64,000 nucleotides of DNA from Burkholderia seminalis DSM 23518 (GTDB lineage: Bacteria; Pseudomonadota; Gammaproteobacteria; Burkholderiales; Burkholderiaceae): the NCBI RefSeq assembly GCF_902832885.1, contig NZ_CADFDK010000001.1:1116001-1180000 (forward strand). The letters run 5' to 3'. Each line of letters begins with the position of its first letter. The first letter of the stretch is position 1. The translations under genes were made by a program, and so were the position numbers. The notes below the pieces were generated by a model. It was not told the DNA's origin and made no database searches. It worked only from the letters and a program-made list of their open reading frames with translations. Positions 21,904-31,962 of this stretch are shown here, one piece after another.

Positions 21904-22710
21904 TCATCGGAACCGGTTTTTCCACTCGCGCATCAGCGTGAATGCCGCCAGACGATCCGGCACTGTTTCGTGCAGCTCGGCCTCGAGCGCGGCATGTATC
22001 GCCGCGCTGTCCGCCCGCATGAACGGGTTAACGGCACGCTCGTGAGCAATCGTAGTGGGCAGCGTCGGCACGCCGCGCGCGCGCAGCGCCTGCGCTTCGT
22101 CGCGCCACGCGGCGAGCGCCGCATTGCCGGGCTCGCACGCGAGCGCGAAGCGGATATTGGACAGCGTGTATTCGTGTGCGCAATGCACGCGCGTGTCGCC
22201 CGGCAGCGCCGCGAGCGCGTCGAGCGACGCGAGCATCTGCGCGGGCGTGCCTTCGAACAGGCGGCCGCACCCGCACGAGAACAGCGTGTCGCCGCAGAAC
22301 ACGTGCGGCGCCGCGTTGCGCGGCCCGGCCGCCTGGAAATAGGAGATGTGGCCGCGCGTATGACCGGGTACGTCGAGCACGTCGAACGCGACGGCCGGCG
22401 CGTCGAGCGTCACGCGATCGCCGCCCGCCAGCGGCCGCGTGACCACGCCGATCGCTTCGGCCGCGGGGCCGTATACCGCCAGCGGCGCATCGGCCGGTTG
22501 GCTATCGCGCAGCGCCTCGACACCGCCGACATGGTCGGCGTGGTGGTGCGTGAGTAAAATAGCGGTCAACCGCCAGCCTCGTTCGGCAAGAACCCGGCGT
22601 ACGGGCGCGGCTTCACCCGGATCGACGGCGATTGCATCGCGGCCGTCCGAGACGAGCCAGATATAGTTGTCTTCGAATGCCGGAACCGGCACGTATTCCA
22701 GCTCGTTCAT
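21904..22710 (-). CDS. gloB: Hydroxyacylglutathione hydrolase (glyoxalase II)
   Basis: This 268-residue metallo-beta-lactamase-fold enzyme has the binuclear-metal motif THHHADHVGG, a further ligand in VPGHTRGH, and Asp in CGDTLFSCGCGR. It hydrolyses S-lactoylglutathione to lactate and glutathione after glyoxalase I. The start is MNELEYVPVPAF at 22710, typical of the family; the frame stays open upstream but overlaps the divergent methyltransferase. Only 18 bp separate the two start codons. Confidence 0.96.
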   Translation of the reverse strand: MNELEYVPVPAFEDNYIWLVSDGRDAIAVDPGEAAPVRRVLAERGWRLTAILLTHHHADHVGGVEALRDSQPADAPLAVYGPAAEAIGVVTRPLAGGDRVTLDAPAVAFDVLDVPGHTRGHISYFQAAGPRNAAPHVFCGDTLFSCGCGRLFEGTPAQMLASLDALAALPGDTRVHCAHEYTLSNIRFALACEPGNAALAAWRDEAQALRARGVPTLPTTIAHERAVNPFMRADSAAIHAALEAELHETVPDRLAAFTLMREWKNRFR

Positions 22711-22728
22711 GGGCGCGCAATCATCGTT

Positions 22729-23541
22729 ATGTCTGACCGTCAAATTATAGACTGGCCCGCCTGGACCGACTCGCCTCCCGGCCGCTACGTGCTGGGCTGG
22801 GAGCAGGCGCAGCTCGACCGGATCGTGTCCGACGTCTTCGGGTTCCACGCGCTGCAGCTCGGCTTGCCGCAGCTCGACGCGTTGCGCGAGAACCGCATGC
22901 CGTATCGCGGCCTCGTGCTCGACCCGGCGAGCGGCGCGAGCGCGCCGTACCAGTACCCGTGGGCACGCGAGGCGCACGCACCCGAGCATGCGCCCGCCGA
23001 TCGCAGCACGACCTGGTGCGACCTGCTCGACCTGCCGTTCGAGTCGCAGAGCGTCGACCTGATCGTGATGCCGCACACGCTCGAATTCACGTCCGACCCG
23101 CACCGCCTGCTGCGCGAGGCCGAGCGCGTGCTGATGCCGGAAGGCCAGCTCGTGATCACCGGCTTCAATTCGCTCAGCCTGTGGGGCATGCGCCAGTCGT
23201 TCGGGCGCATGGCGAACCACCCGTTCGTGCCGGCCACGCGCGACCAGATCGCGTTCATCCGGCTCAAGGACTGGATCAAGCTGCTCGGTTTCGACCTCGA
23301 ACGCGGCCGCTTCGGCTGCTACCGCCCGCCGCTCGTCACCGACAAGTGGCTGGCCCGCTACGGCTTCATGGAGGCCGCCGGCGACCGCTGGTGGCCGATC
23401 TTCGGCGCCGTCTACATGGTGACGGCCGTCAAGCGCGTGCGCGGCATGCGCCTCGTCGGCCAGATCAAGATGAAGAAGCCCGTGCTCGCCCCGGGCCTGA
23501 CGCCGGCGGCCTCCCCGACCACCCATCAAGAACATTCATGA
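22729..23541 (+). CDS. Class I SAM-dependent methyltransferase
   Basis: This 270-residue protein is related to the SmtA/UbiE-like methyltransferases commonly found next to gloB and rnhA in proteobacteria. It contains [20 protein letters not shown] and the post-motif stretch [16 protein letters not shown], in the order expected of the SAM-binding fold. The usual glycine-rich motif I is not obvious in the N-terminal part. The substrate is unknown. It ends in an ATGA overlap with rnhA. Confidence 0.88.
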   Translation: MSDRQIIDWPAWTDSPPGRYVLGWEQAQLDRIVSDVFGFHALQLGLPQLDALRENRMPYRGLVLDPASGASAPYQYPWAREAHAPEHAPADRSTTWCDLLDLPFESQSVDLIVMPHTLEFTSDPHRLLREAERVLMPEGQLVITGFNSLSLWGMRQSFGRMANHPFVPATRDQIAFIRLKDWIKLLGFDLERGRFGCYRPPLVTDKWLARYGFMEAAGDRWWPIFGAVYMVTAVKRVRGMRLVGQIKMKKPVLAPGLTPAASPTTHQEHS

Positions 23542-23981
23542 CAATCGATACCATCGACATCTATACCGACGGCGCCTGCAAGGGCAACCCCGGCCCCGGC
23601 GGCTGGGGCGCACTGATGCGCTACGGCGACAAGGAGAAGGAGCTGTTCGGCGGCGAGCCGAACACGACCAACAACCGCATGGAGCTGATGGGCGTGATCG
23701 CCGCGCTCGAAGCGCTGAAGCGGCCGTGCCAGGTGATCGTCCATACCGACTCGCAGTACGTGCAGAAAGGCATCAGCGAGTGGATCCACGGCTGGAAGAA
23801 AAAAGGCTGGGTCACCGCGGCGAAAACACCCGTGAAGAACGCCGACCTGTGGAAGCGGCTCGACGCGCTCGTCGCGCAGCATGAAGTCGAGTGGCGCTGG
23901 GTCAAGGGCCACGCGGGCCACCCCGAAAACGAGCGCGCGGACGCGCTCGCCAATCGCGGCGTCGAATCGCTCACGGCCTGA
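23538..23981 (+). CDS. rnhA: Ribonuclease HI
   Basis: This 147-residue enzyme removes RNA from RNA-DNA hybrids. The four catalytic acids are visible: Asp in [11 protein letters not shown], Glu in NNRMELMG, Asp in HTDSQYV and Asp in NERADALAN. The basic handle is present (HGWKKKGW). The ATG overlaps the methyltransferase stop by four bases, and dnaQ follows 38 bp later. Confidence 0.97.
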   Translation: MTIDTIDIYTDGACKGNPGPGGWGALMRYGDKEKELFGGEPNTTNNRMELMGVIAALEALKRPCQVIVHTDSQYVQKGISEWIHGWKKKGWVTAAKTPVKNADLWKRLDALVAQHEVEWRWVKGHAGHPENERADALANRGVESLTA

Positions 23982-24019
23982 ACGCCGGCCGTTCCCCTGT
24001 TTTCTTCGTTTTCCCCGAC

Positions 24020-24754
24020 ATGCGCCAGATCATTCTCGATACCGAAACCACCGGCCTGAACGCCCGCACGGGCGACCGCCTCATCGAAATCGGCTGCGTC
24101 GAGCTGCTGAACCGGCGGCTCACCGGCAACAACCTGCATTTCTACGTGAACCCCGAGCGCGACAGCGATCCGGGCGCACTGGCGGTGCACGGCCTCACGA
24201 CCGAATTCCTCAGCGACAAGCCCAAATTCGCGGAAGTCGCCGACCAGATCCGCGACTTCGTGAAGGACGCCGAGCTGATCATCCACAACGCGCCGTTCGA
24301 CCTTGGCTTTCTCGACGCGGAATTCGCGCGGCTCGGCCTGCCGCCGTTCACCGAACATTGCGGCGGCGTGATCGACACGCTCGTGCAGGCCAAGCAGATG
24401 TTCCCAGGCAAGCGCAACTCGCTCGACGCGCTGTGCGACCGCTTCGGCATCAGCAACGCGCACCGCACGCTGCACGGCGCACTGCTCGACTCGGAGCTGC
24501 TCGCCGAGGTGTATCTCGCGATGACGCGCGGCCAGGACAGCCTCGTGATCGACATGCTCGACGACGCGGGCGCCGACGGCGGCGCGGCGAACGGCCAGCG
24601 CGTCTCGCTCGCCGCGCTCGACCTGGCCGTCGTGGTCGCGAGCGACGACGAACTCGCCGCGCACCAGGCGCAGCTCGACGAGCTCGACAAGTCGGTCAAG
24701 GGCACCTGCGTGTGGCGCAAGTCCGCCGACGAAGGCGCCGCGGAAGCGGCCTGA
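24020..24754 (+). CDS. dnaQ: DNA polymerase III epsilon subunit (proofreading exonuclease)
   Basis: This 244-residue protein has all three DEDDh motifs: DTETTGLN (Exo I), HNAPFDLGFL (Exo II) and HGALLDSELLA with the catalytic His and Asp (Exo III). The C-terminal 60 residues form the linker and the polymerase alpha-binding tail. It proofreads during chromosome replication. The rnhA-dnaQ order is classical. The start at MRQIILDTETTG matches the family. Confidence 0.97.
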   Translation: MRQIILDTETTGLNARTGDRLIEIGCVELLNRRLTGNNLHFYVNPERDSDPGALAVHGLTTEFLSDKPKFAEVADQIRDFVKDAELIIHNAPFDLGFLDAEFARLGLPPFTEHCGGVIDTLVQAKQMFPGKRNSLDALCDRFGISNAHRTLHGALLDSELLAEVYLAMTRGQDSLVIDMLDDAGADGGAANGQRVSLAALDLAVVVASDDELAAHQAQLDELDKSVKGTCVWRKSADEGAAEAA

Positions 24755-24782
24755 CGCCTGCCCATACCCGCCGCGGCCGCGC

Positions 24783-25656
<874 letters not shown>

Positions 25657-27147
25657 ATGACCTTGACCGCAACACACGTCAGCCCGACCGCTGCTTCTTC
25701 CACCGCTTCGCCGTCCGGCGAGGCTCCGCTCGCCGCGGACGACATCACCGTCGTCGACCAGAGCCTGCTCAAGCGCGCCGTCAGCGCGATGGCCATCGGC
25801 AACGCGATGGAATGGTTCGACTTCGGCGTCTACAGCTACATCGCCGTCACGCTCGGCAAGGTGTTCTTCCCGTCCAGCAGCCCGTCCGCGCAGCTGCTCG
25901 CGACCTTCGGCACGTTCGCGGCCGCGTTCCTCGTGCGCCCGCTCGGCGGCATGGTGTTCGGCCCGCTCGGCGATCGCATCGGCCGCCAGCGCGTGCTCGC
26001 CGCGACGATGATCATGATGGCCGTCGGCACCTTCGCGATCGGCCTGATCCCGAGCTACGCGTCGATCGGCATCATGGCGCCCGTGCTGCTGCTCGTCGCC
26101 CGCCTCGTGCAGGGCTTCTCGACCGGCGGCGAGTACGGCGGCGCCGCCACCTTCATCGCCGAATTCTCGACCGACAAGCGCCGCGGCTTCATGGGCAGCT
26201 TCCTCGAGTTCGGCACGCTGATCGGCTACGTGATGGGCGCCGGCGTCGTCGCGCTGCTCACCGCGTCGCTGTCGCAGGAAGCGCTGCTGTCGTGGGGCTG
26301 GCGCGTGCCGTTCCTGATCGCCGGCCCGCTCGGCCTGATCGGCCTCTACATCCGGATGCGGCTCGAGGAAACGCCCGCGTTCAAGCGCCAGGCCGAAGAG
26401 CGCGAAGCGCAGGACAAGGCCGTGCCGAAAGCGCGGTTCCGCGAGACGCTGATGCGCAACTGGCGTGCGCTGCTGCTGTGCGTCGGCCTCGTGCTGATCT
26501 TCAACGTGACCGACTACATGGTGCTGTCGTACCTGCCGAGCTTCATGTCGTCGACGCTGCACTTCGACGAATCGCACAGCCTCGTGCTCGTGCTGATCGT
26601 GATGGTGCTGATGATGCCGATGACGCTGTACGCCGGCCGCCTGTCGGACAAGATCGGCCGCAAGCCCGTGATGCTCGCCGGCTGTGTCGGCCTGCTCGTG
26701 CTGTCGATCCCGTCGATGATGCTGATTCACGCGGGCACCACGGCGTCGGTGTTCGGCGGCCTGCTGATCCTCGGCGTGCTGCTGTCGTGCTTCACCGGCG
26801 TGATGCCGTCGGCGCTGCCGGCGCTGTTCCCGACCGAGATCCGCTACGGCGCGCTCGCGATCGGCTTCAACGTGTCGGTATCGCTGTTCGGCGGCACGAC
26901 GCCGCTGATGACCGCGTGGCTCGTCGACGTGACGCACAACCTGATGATGCCCGCGTATTACATGATGGGCGCCGCCGTGATCGGCATCGTGTCGGTCGTC
27001 GCGCTCGCGGAAACCGCGCGCCAGCCGCTGAAGGGCTCGCCGCCGGCCGTCGCGACGCGTCGCGAGGCGCACCAGCTCGCGCGCAAGCTGCGTGAAGAGG
27101 ACGATGCGCCGCAGATGTACGACGTCGCGACGCCGGCACGCGCGTGA
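25657..27147 (+). CDS. proP: MHS-family proline/glycine-betaine symporter (ProP-like)
   Basis: This 496-residue permease has 12 membrane segments. MHS-family signatures include GNAMEWFDFGVYS in helix 1, GPLGDRIGRQRVL in loop 2-3 and GEYGGAATFIAEF in helix 5. It has an N-terminal extension of about 40 residues rich in Ser/Thr/Ala and a polar C-terminal tail of about 45 residues. ProP proteins import proline and betaine with protons under osmotic stress; other MHS substrates remain possible. The ATG at 25657 has AAAGGAG three bases upstream. Confidence 0.9.
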   Translation: MTLTATHVSPTAASSTASPSGEAPLAADDITVVDQSLLKRAVSAMAIGNAMEWFDFGVYSYIAVTLGKVFFPSSSPSAQLLATFGTFAAAFLVRPLGGMVFGPLGDRIGRQRVLAATMIMMAVGTFAIGLIPSYASIGIMAPVLLLVARLVQGFSTGGEYGGAATFIAEFSTDKRRGFMGSFLEFGTLIGYVMGAGVVALLTASLSQEALLSWGWRVPFLIAGPLGLIGLYIRMRLEETPAFKRQAEEREAQDKAVPKARFRETLMRNWRALLLCVGLVLIFNVTDYMVLSYLPSFMSSTLHFDESHSLVLVLIVMVLMMPMTLYAGRLSDKIGRKPVMLAGCVGLLVLSIPSMMLIHAGTTASVFGGLLILGVLLSCFTGVMPSALPALFPTEIRYGALAIGFNVSVSLFGGTTPLMTAWLVDVTHNLMMPAYYMMGAAVIGIVSVVALAETARQPLKGSPPAVATRREAHQLARKLREEDDAPQMYDVATPARA

Positions 27148-27164
27148 GCGCCCTGCAATGAAAA

Positions 27165-27186
27165 AGCCCCGGCCGCAGCCGGGGCT
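27165..27186 (-). terminator. Terminator for the small minus-strand gene
   Basis: A 9-bp stem, AGCCCCGGC / GCCGGGGCT, has a 4-nt loop. On the minus strand it is followed directly by TTTTTC. Confidence 0.75.
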
Positions 27187-27202
27187 CGATCGAACCCGAT
27201 CC

Positions 27203-27237
27203 GCCCGACCGGCTTGCGCCGGCCGGGCTTTTTTTTC
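27203..27237 (+). terminator. Intrinsic terminator after the ProP-like gene
   Basis: The hairpin GCCCG-ACCGGC / GCCGG-CCGGGC (loop TTGC) is followed by a run of eight or more T. It lies about 55 bp after the symporter stop. Confidence 0.85.
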
Positions 27238-27258
27238 ATCCTTTCGATGCGGCCGCCT

Positions 27259-27453
27259 TCACGCGCGCGCTTCGCAATGGCGGCAGAAGATCAGCTCGCG
27301 CGAACGCGACACGGCCGCCTGGGCACCGCGCGTCGCCATGATCAATCCGACCTGGCCGAGATTGAAATCGCGCTCGACCATCAGCTGCGTCAGCGCGGCG
27401 AGCGGCAACACGACGGACGGGTGGTACAGGCTCGATTCGATCAGGGCTTTCAT
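27259..27453 (-). CDS. Small orphan protein with a C-terminal CxxC motif
   Basis: A 64-residue frame with strong GC3 codon use. I do not recognise the family. Residues about 1-40 are amphipathic/hydrophobic without a clear membrane helix, and the last residues contain FCRHCEAR, a possible metal- or redox-active CxxC. The start at 27453 is chosen because GGAG lies six bases upstream; in-frame ATGs exist 1, 4 and 9 codons earlier. It ends just before a terminator of its own strand, which supports real expression. Confidence 0.6.
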   Translation of the reverse strand: MKALIESSLYHPSVVLPLAALTQLMVERDFNLGQVGLIMATRGAQAAVSRSRELIFCRHCEARA

Positions 27454-27593
27454 CATCGGCTCCATCTGGCAATGCGTCATTCGATGGAGTGGATTCTAGG
27501 GACCGGCCGCTTCCGGATAAACAGCGCGAATGCGAAGTCACTTGTCAGCGGTTGCGAACAATCGGCAAACCCTTGCCGGACAAGGCACTCGGC

Positions 27594-28223
27594 CTACGCG
27601 AGCGGCGTTTCGACGAATGCCGGCAGCGTCTCGGCCCGTGCCGAATGCGCGGCCAGCGCCGGATAGCGGGCCGGATCGATCCGCGCGAGCGCCGGGTAAT
27701 CGGCCGCCATGAATTGCGTGAAACGCCATGCGACCGCGACCGTCACGTCGGATTGCAGCAGGCGCGCACCGCCTAACCAGCCGTTCGCGGCCGCGACGAG
27801 CGGCTCCAGTGCGCCGTATGCGGCCTCAAGCTGGCCCAGCACGCGCTCGAGCCACGGCGCGTGCTGCTTGTCGGCCGGTCGCAGCGCCTGCTCGTAGACG
27901 ACCTGGACGGTCTTTTCGGCCGCCGCCAGCGCGAACCCGACGGGCACGAGCACGCGCAACCGCGCATCGGCGGTGTCGGGCAGCAGGCGCCGCTCGGGCG
28001 CGACGCAATGATCGAGATAGTCGACGATCAGCGACGAATCGATCAGCGTCGAGCCGTCGTCGGTCACCAGCGTCGGCGCCTTGACGACCGGGTTGAAGGT
28101 GCCGAACTGCTCGAAATGACGAAACACCGAGATCGAATGGTGTTCGAACGGCAGGTCGAGCAGCTTCGCCGAAATGGCGACACGGCGCACGAACGGGGAA
28201 TCCAGCATGCCGATCAGCTTCAT
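27594..28223 (-). CDS. Glutathione S-transferase family protein
   Basis: A 209-residue GST fold. The N-terminal thioredoxin-like domain begins MKLIGMLDSPFVRRVAI, has the cis-Pro segment KAPTLV and the glutathione-contact ID-S motif (LIDSSLIVDYL). The all-helical C-terminal domain starts near residue 85. It probably conjugates or reduces electrophiles; the substrate is unknown. A ribosome site is not obvious. The gene stands alone, divergent from the PHB depolymerase gene by about 170 bp. Confidence 0.9.
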   Translation of the reverse strand: MKLIGMLDSPFVRRVAISAKLLDLPFEHHSISVFRHFEQFGTFNPVVKAPTLVTDDGSTLIDSSLIVDYLDHCVAPERRLLPDTADARLRVLVPVGFALAAAEKTVQVVYEQALRPADKQHAPWLERVLGQLEAAYGALEPLVAAANGWLGGARLLQSDVTVAVAWRFTQFMAADYPALARIDPARYPALAAHSARAETLPAFVETPLA

Positions 28224-28397
28224 CGCAAACGCTCCGCTTCTGGGGGGATGGGACCGACGACTGTAGCAGTGTCGCGCCGCACCGGCCAGCGCGCCCGCAC
28301 GCTTGATGCTAAGCAGACGGCCGCGCTTTCGGCTCCCGCTGCGCGGCCACAGTGACCATAATGAAGATTCACGCCCCCTTCCGCCCCAAGGTTCGCC

Positions 28398-29615
28398 ATG
28401 TGGTATGCCCTCGTCGAGCAGCAGCGGGAATGGATGCGCGCCTGGCGCGCGGCGACGCGGCACGCGTTCGACGCATGGCCCGCGGCCACGCTGCCGCACG
28501 CCGCGTCGTCGTGCTACGACGACCTGTTCGAACCGCTGCTCGGCCCGTCGGCCGGGCCGCCGCGCTTCGACATCGGGCGGCCGGCCGTCGACGAGCGGGT
28601 CGTCGCCCGCACGCCGTTCTGCGACCTGCGGCGCTTCGTGCGCGCCGACGCACGGCGCACGGTGCTGCTGTGCGCGCCGCTCGCCGGGCACGCGGCCGTG
28701 ATGATGCGGGAAACCGTCGAGACGCTGCTCGCCGACGGCGACGTCTGCGTGACCGACTGGCGCAATGCGCGCGACGTGCCGCCTGCAGCAGGCCGCTTCG
28801 GGCTCGACGAGTACGTCGCGCTGCTCGACGGCTTCGTCGACGGCCTCGCGCACGACGCCCGGCCGCTGCACGTCGTCGCCGTGTGCCAGGCCACCGTGCC
28901 GGCGCTCGGCGCGCTCGCGCTGCGTGCCGCGCGCGGCCTCGCACCGCCCGCGAGCATCACGCTGATCGGCGGCCCGCTCGACGCGCGCCGGAACCCGAGC
29001 GCACTCGGCACCGCCGCCGCCACCCACTCGCTCGACTGGTGCCGCCGCCACCTGATCGACATCGTGCCGCCCGGTTTCGCGGGGCACGGCCGCCACGTGT
29101 TCCCGACCTACCTGCAGCAGGGCGAGATCGCGCTGCTGTATCCGCAGCGCTTCCTCACGCTGATCGAGGCCTACGCGCTGGCCGCGTCACGCTTCGACAT
29201 GGCCGGGCTCGCCGGTGCGCGACGGGCGCTGCTCGAATACACGGCGCTGCTCGACATGCCGGCCGATTATTTCCTCGACACGGTCGACATCGTGTTCCAG
29301 CGCATGAGCCTCGCGACCGGCACGTGGGACGTCGGCGGCACGCGCGTCGAGCCGGCCGCGCTGCGCGGCGTCGCGCTGCTGACCGTCGAAGGCGCGCGCG
29401 ACGCGGTCACGGGCGCCGGCCAGACGCACGCGGCGCTCGACCTGTGCCGCGGCCTCACGGCCGGCGAACGCCATCGCGTCGACATCGACGATTGCGATCA
29501 CTACGGGCTGTTTACCGGGCCGCGCTGGCGCGGCGACGTCCATCCGGCGCTGCAGCGCGTGTTCGCGCTGGCGGAAGCAGCCCGCACGCGCACGCGCCGC
29601 GCCAGGCGGCCGTGA
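28398..29615 (+). CDS. phaZ: Intracellular polyhydroxyalkanoate depolymerase (PhaZ type)
   Basis: This 405-residue alpha/beta-hydrolase belongs to the intracellular PHB depolymerase family typified by Ralstonia PhaZ1. The nucleophile is a Cys instead of Ser, within VAVCQATVPAL (Cys163). The acid lies in VEGARDAVTG and the His in DDCDHYGLF. There is no signal peptide, as expected for an enzyme acting on intracellular granules. The catalytic assignments are by analogy with the family. Genes for granule synthesis are not in the window. Confidence 0.9.
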   Translation: MWYALVEQQREWMRAWRAATRHAFDAWPAATLPHAASSCYDDLFEPLLGPSAGPPRFDIGRPAVDERVVARTPFCDLRRFVRADARRTVLLCAPLAGHAAVMMRETVETLLADGDVCVTDWRNARDVPPAAGRFGLDEYVALLDGFVDGLAHDARPLHVVAVCQATVPALGALALRAARGLAPPASITLIGGPLDARRNPSALGTAAATHSLDWCRRHLIDIVPPGFAGHGRHVFPTYLQQGEIALLYPQRFLTLIEAYALAASRFDMAGLAGARRALLEYTALLDMPADYFLDTVDIVFQRMSLATGTWDVGGTRVEPAALRGVALLTVEGARDAVTGAGQTHAALDLCRGLTAGERHRVDIDDCDHYGLFTGPRWRGDVHPALQRVFALAEAARTRTRRARRP

Positions 29616-29622
29616 TGCGGCT

Positions 29623-30267
29623 TCAGTGGCGCGCCGCGTCGAGCAGCCTGCGCACCTCGTCGTCGCTCGTCTGCTCGAAGCGGGCGTAGAACGGGCTGAT
29701 CCCGAAGAACCGCAGCGGCTGCGACACCGTGACGAAGGCGTCGGCCAGATCGTCGAACGCGTGCCGCGCGCTCGCCGGCGCGACCGGTACCGCCGCGACG
29801 ATGCGTGCGGGGCGGCGCTCGCGCAACGCCTGCAGCGCGACGCGCATCGACGCGCCGGTCGCGACGCCGTCGTCGACGACGACCGCGATGCGTCCGTCGA
29901 CCGGCAGCGGCGGCACGGCGCCGCGATACAACGCCTCACGGCGATGCAGCTCGGCCGTCTCGCGCACGATCACGTCGGCGAGCTGCCCGTCCGACACGCC
30001 CATCGAGCGGATCACCGAACGCTGCAGATACATCGCGCCACCGGTCGCGATCGCGCCCATCGCGAGCTCGGGATCGAACGGCACGCCGAGCTTGCGCACG
30101 ACCAGCACGTCGAGCGGCGCGCGCAGCGCGCAGGCGACCGGATACGCGACGGGCACGCCGCCGCGCGGCAACGCGAGCACGACGACGTCGCTCCGCCCCG
30201 CGTAATCGCGCAATGCGTCGGCCAGCTGGCGGCCGGCATCGGCGCGATCGGCAAAACACTCGGTCAC
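29623..30267 (-). CDS. Phosphoribosyltransferase-domain protein
   Basis: A type I phosphoribosyltransferase fold of about 214 residues. The PRPP loop is VVVDDGVATGAS and the N-terminal part has LALPRGGVPVAYPVA. This stand-alone family (COG1926-like) has no firmly known substrate. The start is taken as GTG at 30267, which has AGGGAG about seven bases upstream; an ATG 29 codons earlier is alternative. It is convergent with phaZ, with only 7 bp between stops. Confidence 0.87.
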   Translation of the reverse strand: MTECFADRADAGRQLADALRDYAGRSDVVVLALPRGGVPVAYPVACALRAPLDVLVVRKLGVPFDPELAMGAIATGGAMYLQRSVIRSMGVSDGQLADVIVRETAELHRREALYRGAVPPLPVDGRIAVVVDDGVATGASMRVALQALRERRPARIVAAVPVAPASARHAFDDLADAFVTVSQPLRFFGISPFYARFEQTSDDEVRRLLDAARH

Positions 30268-30393
30268 GATCGGCTCCCTGCCGTTGCGCCGGATGCGCGA
30301 AACCCGCGCCGGCGCCTTGTCAACGAGCATGGTGCATCGGCCGCGCCGATGCAAGCAGGGCCATACCGGCGCACGCGACGCCGAAGGAAGGGA

Positions 30394-30903
30394 TCAGAGG
30401 CCGCCGGCCTGCCGGTACAGCCGCCAGAACGACTGCGCATAGGATTGCGCAAGCTCGGGCGCGCGCTGGAACACATTCACCGTTTCCGCATGGGCGGCCG
30501 CACCGTCGGACAGCGTCGTCAGCGCGACGCTGTCGTCGACGATCACGAAGCGCGGTGCCGGATCGCCATGCCGTGAATCGATCGCGACGTCGATGCCCGC
30601 GGATTTCAGAAAACCGGCGCCGCTGTAGCGGCCCGCGCGCGGCGAGCGCACGAGCACGACACGCACCTCGACTCCGCGCGCACGGGCCGCGCGCAACGCG
30701 CCCGCGACAGCCGGCGGCACGTGCGTATAGCCCGCCAGCAGCACGCGACGCTGGGCCTGTTCGATCAGGTCGACGGTCGCGTCGGCCGCCGCGTTGTCAT
30801 ACGAAAAGTATGTGCCGACCGACGCGGCGTCGGACGGAATCTGGCTGGCGTGGGCGCTCGTCGCGCAGCACAGCGCGGCGAGAAGGATGGCGGCTGGTCT
30901 CAT
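30394..30903 (-). CDS. Secreted phospholipase-D-like protein with degenerate HKD motif
   Basis: About 169 residues. A signal peptide spans residues 1-20 (ends SAHAS). The fold matches single-domain PLD nucleases (YFSYDNAAADATVDLI, VRVVLVRSP and FVIVDDSVALTT). The catalytic HxK is replaced: the segment reads PAPRFVIVDD, so the His is absent and the Lys is Arg, and the following Asn is not evident. It is likely catalytically inactive or has a changed role. In-frame ATGs 4 and 14 codons upstream are alternatives. Confidence 0.72.
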   Translation of the reverse strand: MRPAAILLAALCCATSAHASQIPSDAASVGTYFSYDNAAADATVDLIEQAQRRVLLAGYTHVPPAVAGALRAARARGVEVRVVLVRSPRAGRYSGAGFLKSAGIDVAIDSRHGDPAPRFVIVDDSVALTTLSDGAAAHAETVNVFQRAPELAQSYAQSFWRLYRQAGGL

Positions 30904-31032
30904 GGCGGGCGCCATTGTAGCGATGCCAATTCGCGTGGCAAGCACCGGCTGCGACGCTGCTGCGCCGGCGCAACACCCCGCCCGGACCGCGGACGCGACG
31001 ACTGGGTTTCAGCCCGTTTTTCGGGCCGCGGG

Positions 31033-31962
31033 TCAGGCCGCGACGCGCGCGAGCCAGCTCGTCACGCCGTCGACGGAACGGAAATCCGCGAGGCTGCGCG
31101 CCGGCAACGCCGGGTACGCGCCGCCGGCCATCTCGGCCAGCGCGCGCCCGGGGCCCAGTTCGAGAAACGCCGTCGCACCGGCCTCGACGCAGGCGGCGAG
31201 ACAGGCCGCCCACTCGACCGGCTCCGCGATCTGCCGCGCGAGCTTGTCGAGGCCCGCGTCGACGTCGAGCACCGACGCCCCGTCGATCCCGGAAAACAGC
31301 CGCGTGCCGGGCAGCGGCCGCCGGACGTGCGTCGCGGCAAGCGCCGTGCGAAACACCGGCACGGCCGCCGCGAGCCGGCGCGTGTGCGACGCGATCCGCA
31401 CGCAGACCGGTGCGACGCGCAATGCGCCGGCGCGCGCCGCATCGTCGGCCACCGCATCGACGTCGGCCTGGCGCCCCGCGACGACGAACGCGTCGCCGGG
31501 ATTCGCGATCGCGATGGCCGCATCGCGGCCGTCGCACAACGACGCGAGCCGCGCGCGCGTCAGGCCGCGCACGAACACCATCCGCTCGTCGCCGCCGCTC
31601 GCCGCATCCATCGCGCGCGCGCGCGCGTCGGCCAGGTCGAGCGCGTCATGCGGCTCGATCATCCCCGCGACGCTCCACGAACCGACCTCGCCGACGCTGT
31701 AGCCGGCGACGCAGCGCCGGCGCGGCCACGCCGTATCGAGCAGCGCGGCGGCCGCGAGCGCCTGGGTCGTGCAGAGGATCTGCGCGGCGCGGTTCTCGCG
31801 CAGCGCGTCCGGCCCGGCCTGTCGGACCCACGCGCGCGGATCGTCGCCAAGGAGCCGACCGGCATGGGCGAACACGGCGTCGGCCTGCGGCGCGGCGCCC
31901 GTCAGGTCGAACATGTCGGCGCGCTGCGCGCCCTGCCCCGAACAGAGGATGGCCAGCGTCAT
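31033..31962 (-). CDS. mdcH: Malonate decarboxylase epsilon subunit (malonyl-CoA:ACP transacylase)
   Basis: A 309-residue FabD-like acyltransferase with the nucleophile elbow GYSVGE (Ser89) and the N-terminal ILCSGQGAQ. MdcH loads malonyl groups onto the acyl carrier MdcC to start the decarboxylation cycle. It is the last gene of the run, and its ATG overlaps the mdcB stop by four bases. Confidence 0.94.
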   Translation of the reverse strand: MTLAILCSGQGAQRADMFDLTGAAPQADAVFAHAGRLLGDDPRAWVRQAGPDALRENRAAQILCTTQALAAAALLDTAWPRRRCVAGYSVGEVGSWSVAGMIEPHDALDLADARARAMDAASGGDERMVFVRGLTRARLASLCDGRDAAIAIANPGDAFVVAGRQADVDAVADDAARAGALRVAPVCVRIASHTRRLAAAVPVFRTALAATHVRRPLPGTRLFSGIDGASVLDVDAGLDKLARQIAEPVEWAACLAACVEAGATAFLELGPGRALAEMAGGAYPALPARSLADFRSVDGVTSWLARVAA

